Source of the DNA: an uncultured Prevotellaceae bacterium
GTDB taxonomy: Bacteria; Bacteroidota; Bacteroidia; Bacteroidales; Muribaculaceae
DNA: 64,000 bases
Direction of reading: 5' to 3'
Assembly: GCA_900541935.1 (NCBI GenBank)
Contig: UQLZ01000007.1
Coordinates: 1-64,000, forward strand
Shown here piece after piece: positions 54,657 to 62,464 of this stretch. Below the pieces are notes generated by a model that saw only the letters and a list, made by a program, of their open reading frames with translations, ran no database searches and was not told the DNA's origin. The number at the start of each line of letters is the position of its first letter. Position 1 is the stretch's first letter. A program made the translations under genes and the position numbers.

Positions 54657-55997
54657 TCAGAACTGTCTATTCTTATAGATTTCACTAAGTTTTATATCCT
54701 GATTCTCATCATTAGATTTTACCAATTTTGAAATTTTGCTGAGAATCGGGTTTCTTTTTAACTCTCCAATAAAGTCAGAGTCCCCAACTTCCCTATATTT
54801 CTCCATAAATTGGCGAAATGTCATATCTGTAAAATTCCTTGCCGGCTGATATGCTAAAGTATCATTTTCCGCATGAACTACAGAAATAAAGCCAGCATCT
54901 TCAAGCTTATCAATAATAATATTCAGCAACTGAATAGGCAAATTGTATTTCTTCATAAGGGAATACTTCGACAACGGAGGTTCTCCATTGTCAAAACGTG
55001 AGGATATTATCAAAAAAGTATATATTGCCAACTCATCACTATAACGCTGAGATATGTTCTTTATCTGATTAAAATAGTTGAATCTGAAAATGTTCTGTGC
55101 TGAATAGGTTATAACAACCCCTGCAATTATTATAAGCCAAGTCAAGTACAACCAAATCATAAATAAAGGCAAAAAGGAGAAACTACCGTATATTGCATTA
55201 TATTTCGTCACATAAATCTGCCCGCTTACAAACATATACTGCACCAATCGGAACATTAGAGTGCAAATAAATCCAGAAATAAGTGCATATCGGAATTTTA
55301 CCTTTGTATAAGGAATCAGCGTGTACATTCCTGCAAAGAAAAGCCAAGTAAGAAAGAATGGCGCATAATCGAGTATAATTTCTACGATTGGTGAAATAAT
55401 GGTGTAACCAACAGCATTCTTTACAACCGAAGACATAAACAAAGATATACCGGCTGAGCATATCATAATTATTGGAAGCACAATAATTATAGTTGTATAA
55501 TCAGTAATCATCCTATATGGAGTACGCCCTTTCTTGACACCCCAGATATGGTTGAAAGTAAGTTCCACATTCCTTAGCATACTAATTAATGACCACAATA
55601 AAAAGATTATACCTACTCCAATAAAAATTCCACCTGAACTTGTTTCCAAATACTTGTCAACAAACGTCAAAGAATTCTCAATCATAGTTGACTGAGATGG
55701 AAACATTACAAAAAGTTGTGTTTTGATAATATTCTGGAAGCCAAATCCTCTTGCTATTGCAAAAAGCAGCGCCAATGCAGGTACTACGGCGAGCAAAGTC
55801 GTATATGTAAGCGAGCCTGCTTTATTCTGGATATTCTTATCCATATAAGAACGTACAGAAAGGTTAGCCGTTTTAATCAAACTGACATACCAAACGCTCC
55901 GTTGGTCACGCCATACTCCATCTTTACAATAATCATAGAAATTCCGAACCCGAGAAGACAGGCCGAAAAATACCGAAATTGATTTTTTATTCTTCAC
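54657..55997 (-). CDS. YihY/BrkB-family inner-membrane protein
   Basis: About 446 aa from a GTG at 55997. Six membrane helices lie between residues ~65 and 320: SLTYTTLLAVVPALALLFAI, GGIFIGVGIIFLLWSLISML, the typical TFNHIWGVKKGRTPYRMITDY and YNAIYGSFSFLPLFMIWLYLTW. A cytoplasmic C-terminal winged-helix-like region follows. The open frame extends upstream to an ATG at 56075, but those 26 codons are the 3' end of RNase P RNA, so that start is rejected. No ATG occurs before MDKNIQNKAG at 55844, which is the other possible start. Once called RNase BN; the function is uncertain. Confidence 0.8.
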   Translation of the reverse strand: MKNKKSISVFFGLSSRVRNFYDYCKDGVWRDQRSVWYVSLIKTANLSVRSYMDKNIQNKAGSLTYTTLLAVVPALALLFAIARGFGFQNIIKTQLFVMFPSQSTMIENSLTFVDKYLETSSGGIFIGVGIIFLLWSLISMLRNVELTFNHIWGVKKGRTPYRMITDYTTIIIVLPIIMICSAGISLFMSSVVKNAVGYTIISPIVEIILDYAPFFLTWLFFAGMYTLIPYTKVKFRYALISGFICTLMFRLVQYMFVSGQIYVTKYNAIYGSFSFLPLFMIWLYLTWLIIIAGVVITYSAQNIFRFNYFNQIKNISQRYSDELAIYTFLIISSRFDNGEPPLSKYSLMKKYNLPIQLLNIIIDKLEDAGFISVVHAENDTLAYQPARNFTDMTFRQFMEKYREVGDSDFIGELKRNPILSKISKLVKSNDENQDIKLSEIYKNRQF

Positions 55998-56021
55998 AGC
56001 GGTAGGTTTAAAAAAATAAAA

Positions 56022-56370
56022 AAGCAGTGTGGCTATAAGCCGGGTTATGTCGCAATAAGAATTGCGTCTTGTCATTTATCTAATCCTTATGTCACCATAA
56101 GGCTTGAGCAGTCTACCCCCCGACAGTGGACGAGCAGCCCTTAAATGCCGGTATACTTGACCTTGCAACTCATAAGGCGTGCGGCGCATAATGTTGCCAT
56201 TACACCCGGTAGGCTCTTACCCCACCTTTTCACCCTTACCATAAAATGGCGGTTATTTTCTGTCACGCTACTCTACCCTCACAGATAGCTTCTCGTTAAG
56301 AAATATGATGCTCTGTGTTGCCCGGACTTTCCTCTTGCCTTACGACAAGCGACAAGACACCACGCTGCTT
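56022..56370 (-). ncRNA. rnpB: RNase P RNA, bacterial type A
   Basis: The catalytic RNA of RNase P, which matures tRNA 5' ends. Read on the minus strand, it starts AAGCAGCGTGG, which pairs with the 3' CCACACTGCTT (helix P1). The universal cores are present: GAGGAAAGTCCGGGC near the 5' end, GTGAGGGTAGAGTAG, AAGGTGAAAAGGTGGGGTAAGAGCC-type region and the 3' CATAACCCGGCTTATAG. The length of about 349 nt is normal. A poly-T (TTTTTTATTTTTTT) follows. The promoter is at 56376-56407. Confidence 0.95.
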
Positions 56371-56375
56371 TAATG

Positions 56376-56407
56376 CAAAAGTACTCATTTTATGCTTGCA
56401 CGACAAA
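56376..56407 (-). promoter_or_regulatory. rnpB promoter
   Basis: On the minus strand TTTG (56407-56404), 20 bases, TACTTTTG (56383-56376): a near-perfect Bacteroidota promoter 6 bases from the RNA 5' end. Confidence 0.8.
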
Positions 56408-56445
56408 TTTACTTATGTTTTTTTATCTGCAAACGGTTATAATTT

Positions 56446-57810
56446 TTATGCAAATAACTTTCTAAAGACCTCTTCTACCTTAGAAACTTCAATTACTTTT
56501 ATCTTAAATCGAGATGTATCAATACCTTTTAGATTGTTTTTGGGGACGAATATTGTCTTGAATCCCAATTTATTTGCTTCACTAATTCTTTGCTCTATTC
56601 GCGTTGTCGGGCGGATTTCTCCAGACAAACCCACTTCGCCAGTCAGACAAACGCCTTTTGGTATGGCAATATCTACATTAGAAGACAGAATAGCACAAAT
56701 AACCGCCAAATCAAGAGCCGGATCATTGACTTTCAATCCACCGGCAATATTTAAGAAAACGTCTTTTTGTGCGAGTTTAAAGCCTACCCTTTTCTCTAAA
56801 ACAGCTAAAAGCATATTCATCCGTTTGGAATCAAAACCGGTTACTGAGCGTTGTGCTGTTCCGTATGCCGCAGTACTAACCAAAGCCTGCGTCTCAATAA
56901 CAAACGGACGGGCTCCATCCATAGTTACGCCTATCGCCATTCCTGACAAATCTTCATCATATTCTGAAAGCAATAAATCTGAAGGACTTGCAACCTCTCT
57001 CAAACCAACTTGAGTCATTTCATATATACCAATTTCCGAAGTACTTCCAAAACGATTTTTAATAGATCTCAACAAACGATACATATAATGCCTATCACCT
57101 TCAAATTGGACAACAGCATCTACGATATGTTCCAAAACTTTTGGACCGGCAATTGAGCCCTCTTTATTGATATGTCCGATAAGAATAACAGGAACACCAC
57201 TCTCTTTTGCATACTTCAGCAATGCTGCTGCACACTCTCGCACCTGCCCTACGCTACCCGCAGATGACTCCAAATCATCAGAAGCGATGGTTTGAATCGA
57301 ATCAACGACAAGTATTCCTGGTTTACAAACATTTATTTGGTTGAAAATATTCTGAAGAGATGTTTCACAAAGGATATAGCATTCACCTCCATCTGCACCC
57401 AAACGGTCAGCTCTTAATTTCAACTGCTTTGCACTTTCCTCGCCTGAAACATATAAAACTTTTCTGCTACGAATACGAAGCATATTTTGCAAAACAAGCG
57501 TAGATTTACCTATACCAGGCTCACCACCTATTAGAATTATAGAACCAGGGACCAAACCACCTCCAAGAACTCTATTAAGTTCCATACTCGGCATTGGTAT
57601 TCGCTCCTCTGTTTCCTGCGATATGTCGGATAATTTAACTGGAGTTGAAGTCAACGAAGAAGTTGGCAAAAGAGCCTCTTTAGAAGATTTTGCATTAACT
57701 TTTTCCTCTACGTATGTATTCCACTCTCCGCAAGCAGGACATTTACCCAACCATTTCGGTGACTCATTTCCGCAATTACTGCAGAAAAAAACTGATTTTG
57801 TCTTTGCCAT
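56446..57810 (-). CDS. radA: DNA repair protein RadA
   Basis: RadA helps process recombination intermediates by promoting branch migration. The 454-aa protein has the N-terminal C4 zinc finger (FFCSNCGNESPKWLGKCPACGEW, Cys10/13/24/27), a RecA-like ATPase with Walker A GGEPGIGKST (95-104), the RadA-specific KNRFG motif (SIKNRFGSTSEIG) and a C-terminal Lon-protease-like domain (VNDPALDLAVICAILSS, GEVGLSGEIRPTTRIEQRI). It is 2 bases downstream of the TrmH-family gene and shares its promoter. Confidence 0.96.
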   Translation of the reverse strand: MAKTKSVFFCSNCGNESPKWLGKCPACGEWNTYVEEKVNAKSSKEALLPTSSLTSTPVKLSDISQETEERIPMPSMELNRVLGGGLVPGSIILIGGEPGIGKSTLVLQNMLRIRSRKVLYVSGEESAKQLKLRADRLGADGGECYILCETSLQNIFNQINVCKPGILVVDSIQTIASDDLESSAGSVGQVRECAAALLKYAKESGVPVILIGHINKEGSIAGPKVLEHIVDAVVQFEGDRHYMYRLLRSIKNRFGSTSEIGIYEMTQVGLREVASPSDLLLSEYDEDLSGMAIGVTMDGARPFVIETQALVSTAAYGTAQRSVTGFDSKRMNMLLAVLEKRVGFKLAQKDVFLNIAGGLKVNDPALDLAVICAILSSNVDIAIPKGVCLTGEVGLSGEIRPTTRIEQRISEANKLGFKTIFVPKNNLKGIDTSRFKIKVIEVSKVEEVFRKLFA

Positions 57811-57812
57811 AC

Positions 57813-58559
57813 CTATCTCATTCGTCTCCTAAACTCACTCAAAATAACGGCAGTTGCCATACCAACATTTAATGATTCCGAGGTTTCAACATTATTAGGA
57901 TATGGAGGAATAAGCAAGCGGTTAGTCATATATTTCTCCAAATCTGGAGAAATTCCGTTACCCTCGTTACCCATAACAACAATACCTTCATTCGCCACCT
58001 CTACATCGTATAAATCAACACCATCCAGAAAAGTACCATAAACAGGAATGCCTTTCGCTTTGTCAAAAAAATCTGACAGTGTTACATAATGCAGACGCAC
58101 TCGTGAAATTGCACCCATCGTTGCCTGAACGACCTTCGGATTATACGCATCAACGGTGCCTTCACCACATATAATATTTCTTACACCAAACCAATCAGCA
58201 ATGCGGATTATTGTACCTAAATTACCTGGGTCTTGAACATTATCCAATGCAAGCGTCAATTTGCCACGCAATTCATCAAGCGAGAAATCCCATTCTGGAA
58301 TTTCATAAACTGCCAAGACATCTGTTGGAGTCTTTAGCATCGACATTCTTTCCATTTGAACGTTCGTTACAACATCCGCATATTCAGATAATTCTCCCTT
58401 GTAATTTGGGGTAACAAACAAATGACGTAACTTAAAGTTTTTTATTATATCCGACACACATTTATGACCCTCTACAACAAAGCACTGTTCTTCTTGCCTA
58501 ACTTTCTTTTTTTCAAGAGAATGTACCCATTTTACTAAGGTATTATTTACTTCTTTCAT
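57813..58559 (-). CDS. TrmH/SpoU-family RNA 2'-O-methyltransferase
   Basis: A 248-aa knotted SPOUT methyltransferase. N-terminal substrate domain (VEGHKCVSDIIKNFKLRHLFV), then the three SpoU motifs: LDNVQDPGNLGTIIRIADWFG (~114), VVMGNEGNGISPDL (~197) and IPPYPNNVETSESLNVGMATAVIL (~217-240). It methylates a ribose in rRNA or tRNA; the exact target is not determinable. Its promoter (58605-58636) is strong. It precedes radA. Confidence 0.9.
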   Translation of the reverse strand: MKEVNNTLVKWVHSLEKKKVRQEEQCFVVEGHKCVSDIIKNFKLRHLFVTPNYKGELSEYADVVTNVQMERMSMLKTPTDVLAVYEIPEWDFSLDELRGKLTLALDNVQDPGNLGTIIRIADWFGVRNIICGEGTVDAYNPKVVQATMGAISRVRLHYVTLSDFFDKAKGIPVYGTFLDGVDLYDVEVANEGIVVMGNEGNGISPDLEKYMTNRLLIPPYPNNVETSESLNVGMATAVILSEFRRRMR

Positions 58560-58604
58560 TCAATATGGAATTTTGTATAATTTTGAACAGTTTTAAATTT
58601 AAAT

Positions 58605-58636
58605 CAAAATTAGTGCAATATTTTTGATTAGGCAAA
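58605..58636 (-). promoter_or_regulatory. Promoter of the TrmH-family/radA operon
   Basis: On the minus strand TTTG (58636-58633), 20 bases, TAATTTTG (58612-58605). It separates the housekeeping region from the toxin-immunity region, which begins at 58685. Confidence 0.72.
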
Positions 58637-58684
58637 TCACCACAAAAAACAATAAACAATGTAATCAGTTTTCAAAACACTAAT

Positions 58685-59635
58685 CTAATTTGATTGATAA
58701 AAATCGAGTACGTAATAGTCCGAATATATTTTATATAAAATATATCCAAGTTTTCGTTGTTCTTCCATTTGCTTTCTAAACGCAGGATCCCTAAGTTTTT
58801 CTTTATAAGATATCTTAGCGGAATAATCTTCGTTTTCAAATTCTGCTTCAATCGACTTATCGTATATCACTTCATAAAGTCCATAATCATTTGGATTAAT
58901 ATGGCAGCCGAAATTCGTATTCATATCGAATTTTTCATAATAGAACAATTGCGCATCGGTTTCATCTTTAAAGCCATATTCCTTTTCTATCAATTTATAT
59001 ATTGCCATACTCTCTCCAATATACTCTTTTCCACAAATATTTACAGTCAAATAAACTCGCTCAGAAATATCCCGCTTTTCAAAATTTGGAATTATAGCAC
59101 TTTGATTACTCGTCACAACGGATTCAATGTATGGAACAAAAATACTGCCAGACATACAATCTGTTTTTACCACAATTCTATTGACATATAAAACATACAG
59201 CAAGTATCCTTCGGAATTGCGGGCAATATTTCCTTTAATAAATCCCGACTCATCAAAAAATTCAGAAAGCCCATAGTTCAAGTCTTTCTTAAAAATGTTT
59301 TTTATAGAATCATTTTCCAAAACTATTTTAAGACCATATTCTAATGGGTGCATCTTATTGCAATAAAAAGGCACATCTAATTCCCTATGGATATTTATCA
59401 GGGAATCACGTTTACCATAATTGTATAATCCATATTCATTTGCGACCAAACCATCTATCTCTTCATTTTGACTCATATACAAATGGTTATTTACCTTTAC
59501 AGGAAAATAATTTGAGTCCATGCCTTTGTATTCACGCGGATTATTAAACAAATCAGCATTATCATTATTCAAGGCAGTTACGTTTCCAAAATATAGTAAA
59601 CCAGATAGTAATAGTATAAATATTTTATAAACCAT
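58685..59635 (-). CDS. Secreted protein, candidate immunity protein of the HELLGH toxin
   Basis: A 316-aa protein of no family I recognise. The signal peptide is MVYKIFILLLSGLLYFGNVTA, cleaved before LNN, so it acts outside the cytoplasm. The mature part is rich in Tyr, Asn, Asp and Lys; repeated NEYGLYNYG / HPLEYGLKI / LNYGLSEFF / NDYGLYEV motifs hint at internally repeated YGL units. It sits 6 bases downstream of a metalloprotease-type RHS tip on the same strand, the standard immunity position. The AT-rich composition is unlike the housekeeping genes. The immunity role is inferred from context only. Confidence 0.7.
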   Translation of the reverse strand: MVYKIFILLLSGLLYFGNVTALNNDNADLFNNPREYKGMDSNYFPVKVNNHLYMSQNEEIDGLVANEYGLYNYGKRDSLINIHRELDVPFYCNKMHPLEYGLKIVLENDSIKNIFKKDLNYGLSEFFDESGFIKGNIARNSEGYLLYVLYVNRIVVKTDCMSGSIFVPYIESVVTSNQSAIIPNFEKRDISERVYLTVNICGKEYIGESMAIYKLIEKEYGFKDETDAQLFYYEKFDMNTNFGCHINPNDYGLYEVIYDKSIEAEFENEDYSAKISYKEKLRDPAFRKQMEEQRKLGYILYKIYSDYYVLDFYQSN

Positions 59636-59641
59636 AATATA

Positions 59642-60436
59642 TTAATTTTCAAATGGATTTTTTAATATTAATAAAGGCAATTCGCGATTACCTCTCGTTC
59701 TGCGAATTTTTCTTCCAGATAGAGACCTTGCTTTGTTTTCTACATAAATAGCCTTTATTTCGTACATTTTTGTTATATATCTTCCTGTCTTTTTATCTGT
59801 TACTTTACGAAAATCAGTTTTGCCTGCTGCATCCCATGCATGTCCCAATAATTCATGAGATAATCCCTCATAAGGACTAAATTCACCATAATTTCCATAA
59901 GTAAGATTGGGATTGTATCTCACAATCCCTCCAACTGGTTTGTGAAGTTTTTCCAAATCTAGTTCATCTACCTCGAAACTATTTAACCCATCACTTTGTT
60001 TGATTCTCTGAATTTCCTTAGACTCTTCCAAAAAAGAAATCCGTTCCGAAAAAAAATCATCTTCTTTTAATTTATTTAGATCTACCATAACACTCCATGC
60101 TAATGGATTATTTCCCTCGTAAAGTGTATTGTCTATATTATACAATTCTTGATTTTTATATATCACATAATCAATGTCTGAAATGTAGACTCTTATTTCT
60201 TTTCCGCTTGGGTCAACATATTTGAGCGGGTTGCCGGCGCAGTAGAGGTATGGGGACAGATGCGGATATTTGTCGGCGTATGGGGCATGCTGGTAGAAGT
60301 GCGGGATGGACAACTGCAACTGCCGTGCGTGGAAGTCGTAGTGGTTAACTTCTGCCAACATCCTGCAATTGCTTATGCGAATCCGACCTGTAACCTTTCC
60401 TAATCCGAAAATTCTATGTTGTCGAACAACTATCAT
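59642..60436 (-). CDS. Orphan RHS tip with HELLGH metalloprotease-like toxin domain
   Basis: A 264-aa protein. Residues ~1-29 are not RHS-like. Residues ~30-80 are the end of an RHS core (NHYDFHARQLQLS, DKYPHLSPYLYCAGNPLKYVDPSGK), where toxin tips normally begin. The tip (~80-264) contains GLSHELLGHAWDA (zinc HExxH-type) and downstream YEIKAIYVENKAR, which recalls the third ligand and EN..R segment of M91/NleD-like effector proteases. The YD-repeat body is missing, so this is a displaced C-terminal cassette. The core segment (60206-60349) nearly repeats 62189-62332. An alternative is an inactive remnant; the intact toxin frame argues against decay. Confidence 0.75.
   Translation of the reverse strand: MIVVRQHRIFGLGKVTGRIRISNCRMLAEVNHYDFHARQLQLSIPHFYQHAPYADKYPHLSPYLYCAGNPLKYVDPSGKEIRVYISDIDYVIYKNQELYNIDNTLYEGNNPLAWSVMVDLNKLKEDDFFSERISFLEESKEIQRIKQSDGLNSFEVDELDLEKLHKPVGGIVRYNPNLTYGNYGEFSPYEGLSHELLGHAWDAAGKTDFRKVTDKKTGRYITKMYEIKAIYVENKARSLSGRKIRRTRGNRELPLLILKNPFEN
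60206..60349 (-). repeat. RHS-core direct repeat, copy 1
   Basis: 144 bases closely matching copy 2 at 62189-62332 in the same orientation; most differences are single substitutions. It encodes NHYDFxARQLQL...DPSGK and is more GC-rich than the flanking toxin and immunity DNA, as is usual for RHS cores. Confidence 0.9.
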
Positions 60437-60463
60437 CGGATTTTATAATTAAATATATTTCAT

Positions 60464-61027
60464 TTAAATATCTTTTGCGACCTTCTCCCAATGCTTTTTC
60501 CAGCCTTCCAACTCGTATTTGCTATAAGAATAGACAAAATTGTCTTCCACAATATTTGTGTACAAGTAAAATTTTTTTCCTATCCTATCTTTTACTATTA
60601 TCATCGGACATTCTTTTATCGTAAATACGAATGGCAGATTCTCACCATCATCGTAAAAGAGAAAGGGTTCTCCACATTGCTCGCTCTCTCGCTTGTTGAA
60701 ATGACTGTAACCTTTGAGGTTATAGAGGCAATAATACTGCATGTCAACGCCTTCAATATTGACTGGATAGCAGATTTCTGACACGTCTATGTGCTTTGAC
60801 AGTAGATCTATAAAGTTCTGTGACAAGAACAGTATTTTGGTCTTGTCGAAATATGAAATAACGTCTAATGACTTTTTGCCTGGTTTGATCTTGAACTTTA
60901 TTTTTTTTAATAATTTTGTCGTTGCTTCATAAGTGAAATTATTTAACAACTCAACTTCTTCTGCTTTTGTCTGCAACTCCAGCATGCCAGTTTTTGCCTT
61001 ACTGTCTAATAAATAGTAAATTATCAT
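60464..61027 (-). CDS. Candidate cytoplasmic immunity protein, paralogue of the next gene
   Basis: A 187-aa protein with no signal peptide. Its first ~95 residues align with the gene at 61052-61633: LLKKIKFKIKPGKKSLDVISYFDKTKILFLSQNFIDLLSKHIDVS against LLEDVIFTVKKGKRAFDLIFYYECVNHKFYSEKFIRLISEFIDMS. The layout (conserved GKK.DV..., an SxxFIxLLS helix, Tyr-rich middle, KHW end) resembles the DUF1629/Imm11 kind of immunity protein, but that is a memory match. It follows its paralogue by 24 bases, a candidate duplicate immunity gene for the nuclease tip. Confidence 0.68.
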   Translation of the reverse strand: MIIYYLLDSKAKTGMLELQTKAEEVELLNNFTYEATTKLLKKIKFKIKPGKKSLDVISYFDKTKILFLSQNFIDLLSKHIDVSEICYPVNIEGVDMQYYCLYNLKGYSHFNKRESEQCGEPFLFYDDGENLPFVFTIKECPMIIVKDRIGKKFYLYTNIVEDNFVYSYSKYELEGWKKHWEKVAKDI

Positions 61028-61051
61028 TTTACAATTGCTTTAATATACTGT

Positions 61052-61633
61052 TTAATATCTGTCAATGAATTGTCCTATTTTATTCCAATATTTGTTGTAT
61101 GCATCGTATTCTTCCTTACTGAATTGAAAGCATTTCTCAAATATGATATTCTTTAGTTTGGCTTTTTCGATAGCGTTCTTGACTTCCTCATTAACAACAA
61201 CTATATAAGTGTGTTCTAGTAAAAATATCGGAGGGATTTCTCTTTCTTCATAAATTATTTCAGGTTCATCGTTACGGAAATACTGTGAACGACAACGTTT
61301 AAATCTGTTAACAGAAGGTAAATTCTTAAGAACATAGTATTCGCCGTCATAATTGTCAATTTTCAAGGCTTGACATTTGTCCGACATGTCAATAAATTCT
61401 GATATGAGTCGGATAAATTTTTCTGAATAAAATTTATGATTCACGCATTCATAATAAAATATCAAATCAAATGCGCGCTTGCCTTTTTTTACTGTAAAGA
61501 TGACGTCTTCCAAAAGTCTTTTGTTATTATCAGGATATAGAAAGTTTTCCACCTCAGCAAATGACTTGTTCGGCTTTAATTCAAAAGCCCCACTATAATA
61601 TGATTTTGGTCTGATCCAATAATATGTTTTCAT
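61052..61633 (-). CDS. Candidate cytoplasmic immunity protein for the nuclease tip
   Basis: A 193-aa protein without a signal peptide, 9 bases downstream of the nuclease fragment. It has the same architecture as its paralogue (VIFTVKKGKRAFDLIFYYE; EKFIRLISEFIDMS; a YYVLKNLPSVNRFKR segment matching YYCLYNLKGYSHFNKR; EYDAYNKYWNKIGQ end). The position just after a toxin tip and the cytoplasmic nature fit an antidote to a nuclease. DUF1629/Imm11-like by pattern; not confirmed. Confidence 0.7.
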   Translation of the reverse strand: MKTYYWIRPKSYYSGAFELKPNKSFAEVENFLYPDNNKRLLEDVIFTVKKGKRAFDLIFYYECVNHKFYSEKFIRLISEFIDMSDKCQALKIDNYDGEYYVLKNLPSVNRFKRCRSQYFRNDEPEIIYEEREIPPIFLLEHTYIVVVNEEVKNAIEKAKLKNIIFEKCFQFSKEEYDAYNKYWNKIGQFIDRY

Positions 61634-61642
61634 TTTCTTATT

Positions 61643-61906
61643 TTAATTTTCAGGTGTATCACCAGTGTAATTTCCAAATATCTCTTTTTCTTTTTCATTG
61701 CGAAAGTTAATTATATCTTCTTTCGTGTATGATTTGTTTGTGTCGAAAAATTTGTCCCACTCTTTTGTAAACTTCCAGGAATTCTGACGATGATTTTTCG
61801 CTTCTCGCCATACTACATGACCTGGTTCGTCAATATTTATACCAAGTTTCTCGAAATCCGGACGATGCTTTTGTGGCAATGTGTGATGGGCTTCAAAGCC
61901 ATTTCC
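61643..61906 (-). CDS. HNH/Endo VII-like nuclease toxin domain, cut off from its RHS tip by an in-frame TAG
   Basis: The codons from 61906 down read GNGFEAHHTLPQKHRPDFEK, then GINIDEPGHVVW, KNHRQNSWKFTKEWDKFF and a charged tail ending TGDTPEN. The AHH motif followed by LPQ, then H-x5-H-type spacing and W..FF, is typical of the AHH/DUF2380-like members of the HNH/Endo VII nuclease toxins. It is in the same frame as the RHS tip at 61907-62440, separated by only the TAG at 61907-61909. A TTG at 61879 could start a 78-aa piece but would drop the AHH, so it is probably not independently active. Confidence 0.72.
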   Translation of the reverse strand, partial: GNGFEAHHTLPQKHRPDFEKLGINIDEPGHVVWREAKNHRQNSWKFTKEWDKFFDTNKSYTKEDIINFRNEKEKEIFGNYTGDTPEN

Positions 61907-62440
61907 CTACTTCCCCGTTGCCTGCTGAAGCGCTTTCCTGTAATTGCTTTTATTGGCTTTTACTGTTTTTATACCCGTATCAATTACATTTTCACCAACT
62001 CTCGATGCCTTAATACCGGTACCGAAGCCTCCGGGAACGGCAGGAAAAGCCAATGCAATCATATCGCCGGCCATACCCAAAGCATCAATAGCCGCCTCTC
62101 CATATTTTCCTTGTGAAATGTTGTCAGAAAGGCTCTTTGCTCCCAAACTGATATTAAAAATATCCCATGCGGATTCAAGCCATTTTCCACTCGGGTCTAT
62201 ATATCTTAATGGGTTGCCAGCGCAGTAGAGGTAGGGTGACAGATGCGGATATTTGTCGGCGTATGGGTCCTGCTGGTAGAAGTGCGGGATGGGCAACTGC
62301 AATTGCCGTGCTTGGAAGTCGTAGTGGTTAATCCCCCCGATGCGGTCAAGTTCCTTGCCTCCAAACTTGTACGGCTGAACGCTTTTTGAAACACCGTCCA
62401 TAAGCATTCCGTTGTCTATATTTGTTTCAAATATGTGCAT
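61907..62440 (-). CDS. Orphan RHS tip, N-terminal part of the split nuclease cassette
   Basis: 177 aa from the ATG at 62440. Residues ~17-85 are RHS core end (VQPYKFGGKELDRIGGINHYDF, ...LYCAGNPLRYIDPSGK). Residues ~86-177 are a linker with a hydrophobic segment (AAIDALGMAGDMIALAFPAVPG), as in the pre-toxin region of many Bacteroidota RHS tips. It ends ...KALQQATGK-TAG, and past the stop the frame continues into the nuclease domain. Read through, the cassette would be about 265 aa. The YD-repeat body is missing. The stop may be a mutation, a sequencing error or a suppressed codon. Confidence 0.78.
   Translation of the reverse strand: MHIFETNIDNGMLMDGVSKSVQPYKFGGKELDRIGGINHYDFQARQLQLPIPHFYQQDPYADKYPHLSPYLYCAGNPLRYIDPSGKWLESAWDIFNISLGAKSLSDNISQGKYGEAAIDALGMAGDMIALAFPAVPGGFGTGIKASRVGENVIDTGIKTVKANKSNYRKALQQATGK
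62189..62332 (-). repeat. RHS-core direct repeat, copy 2
   Basis: Partner of 60206-60349; about 2 kb apart, same orientation. It contains the shared stretch encoding DPYADKYPHLSPYLYCAGNP. Confidence 0.9.
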
Positions 62441-62464
62441 AATAAGTATAATAATAGAGTATGA

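Noticed and set aside
56315..57013. A 232-codon plus-strand frame over radA and rnpB
   Set aside because: Antisense to a clear radA with zinc finger and Walker motifs; its own translation has no family features and begins inside rnpB.
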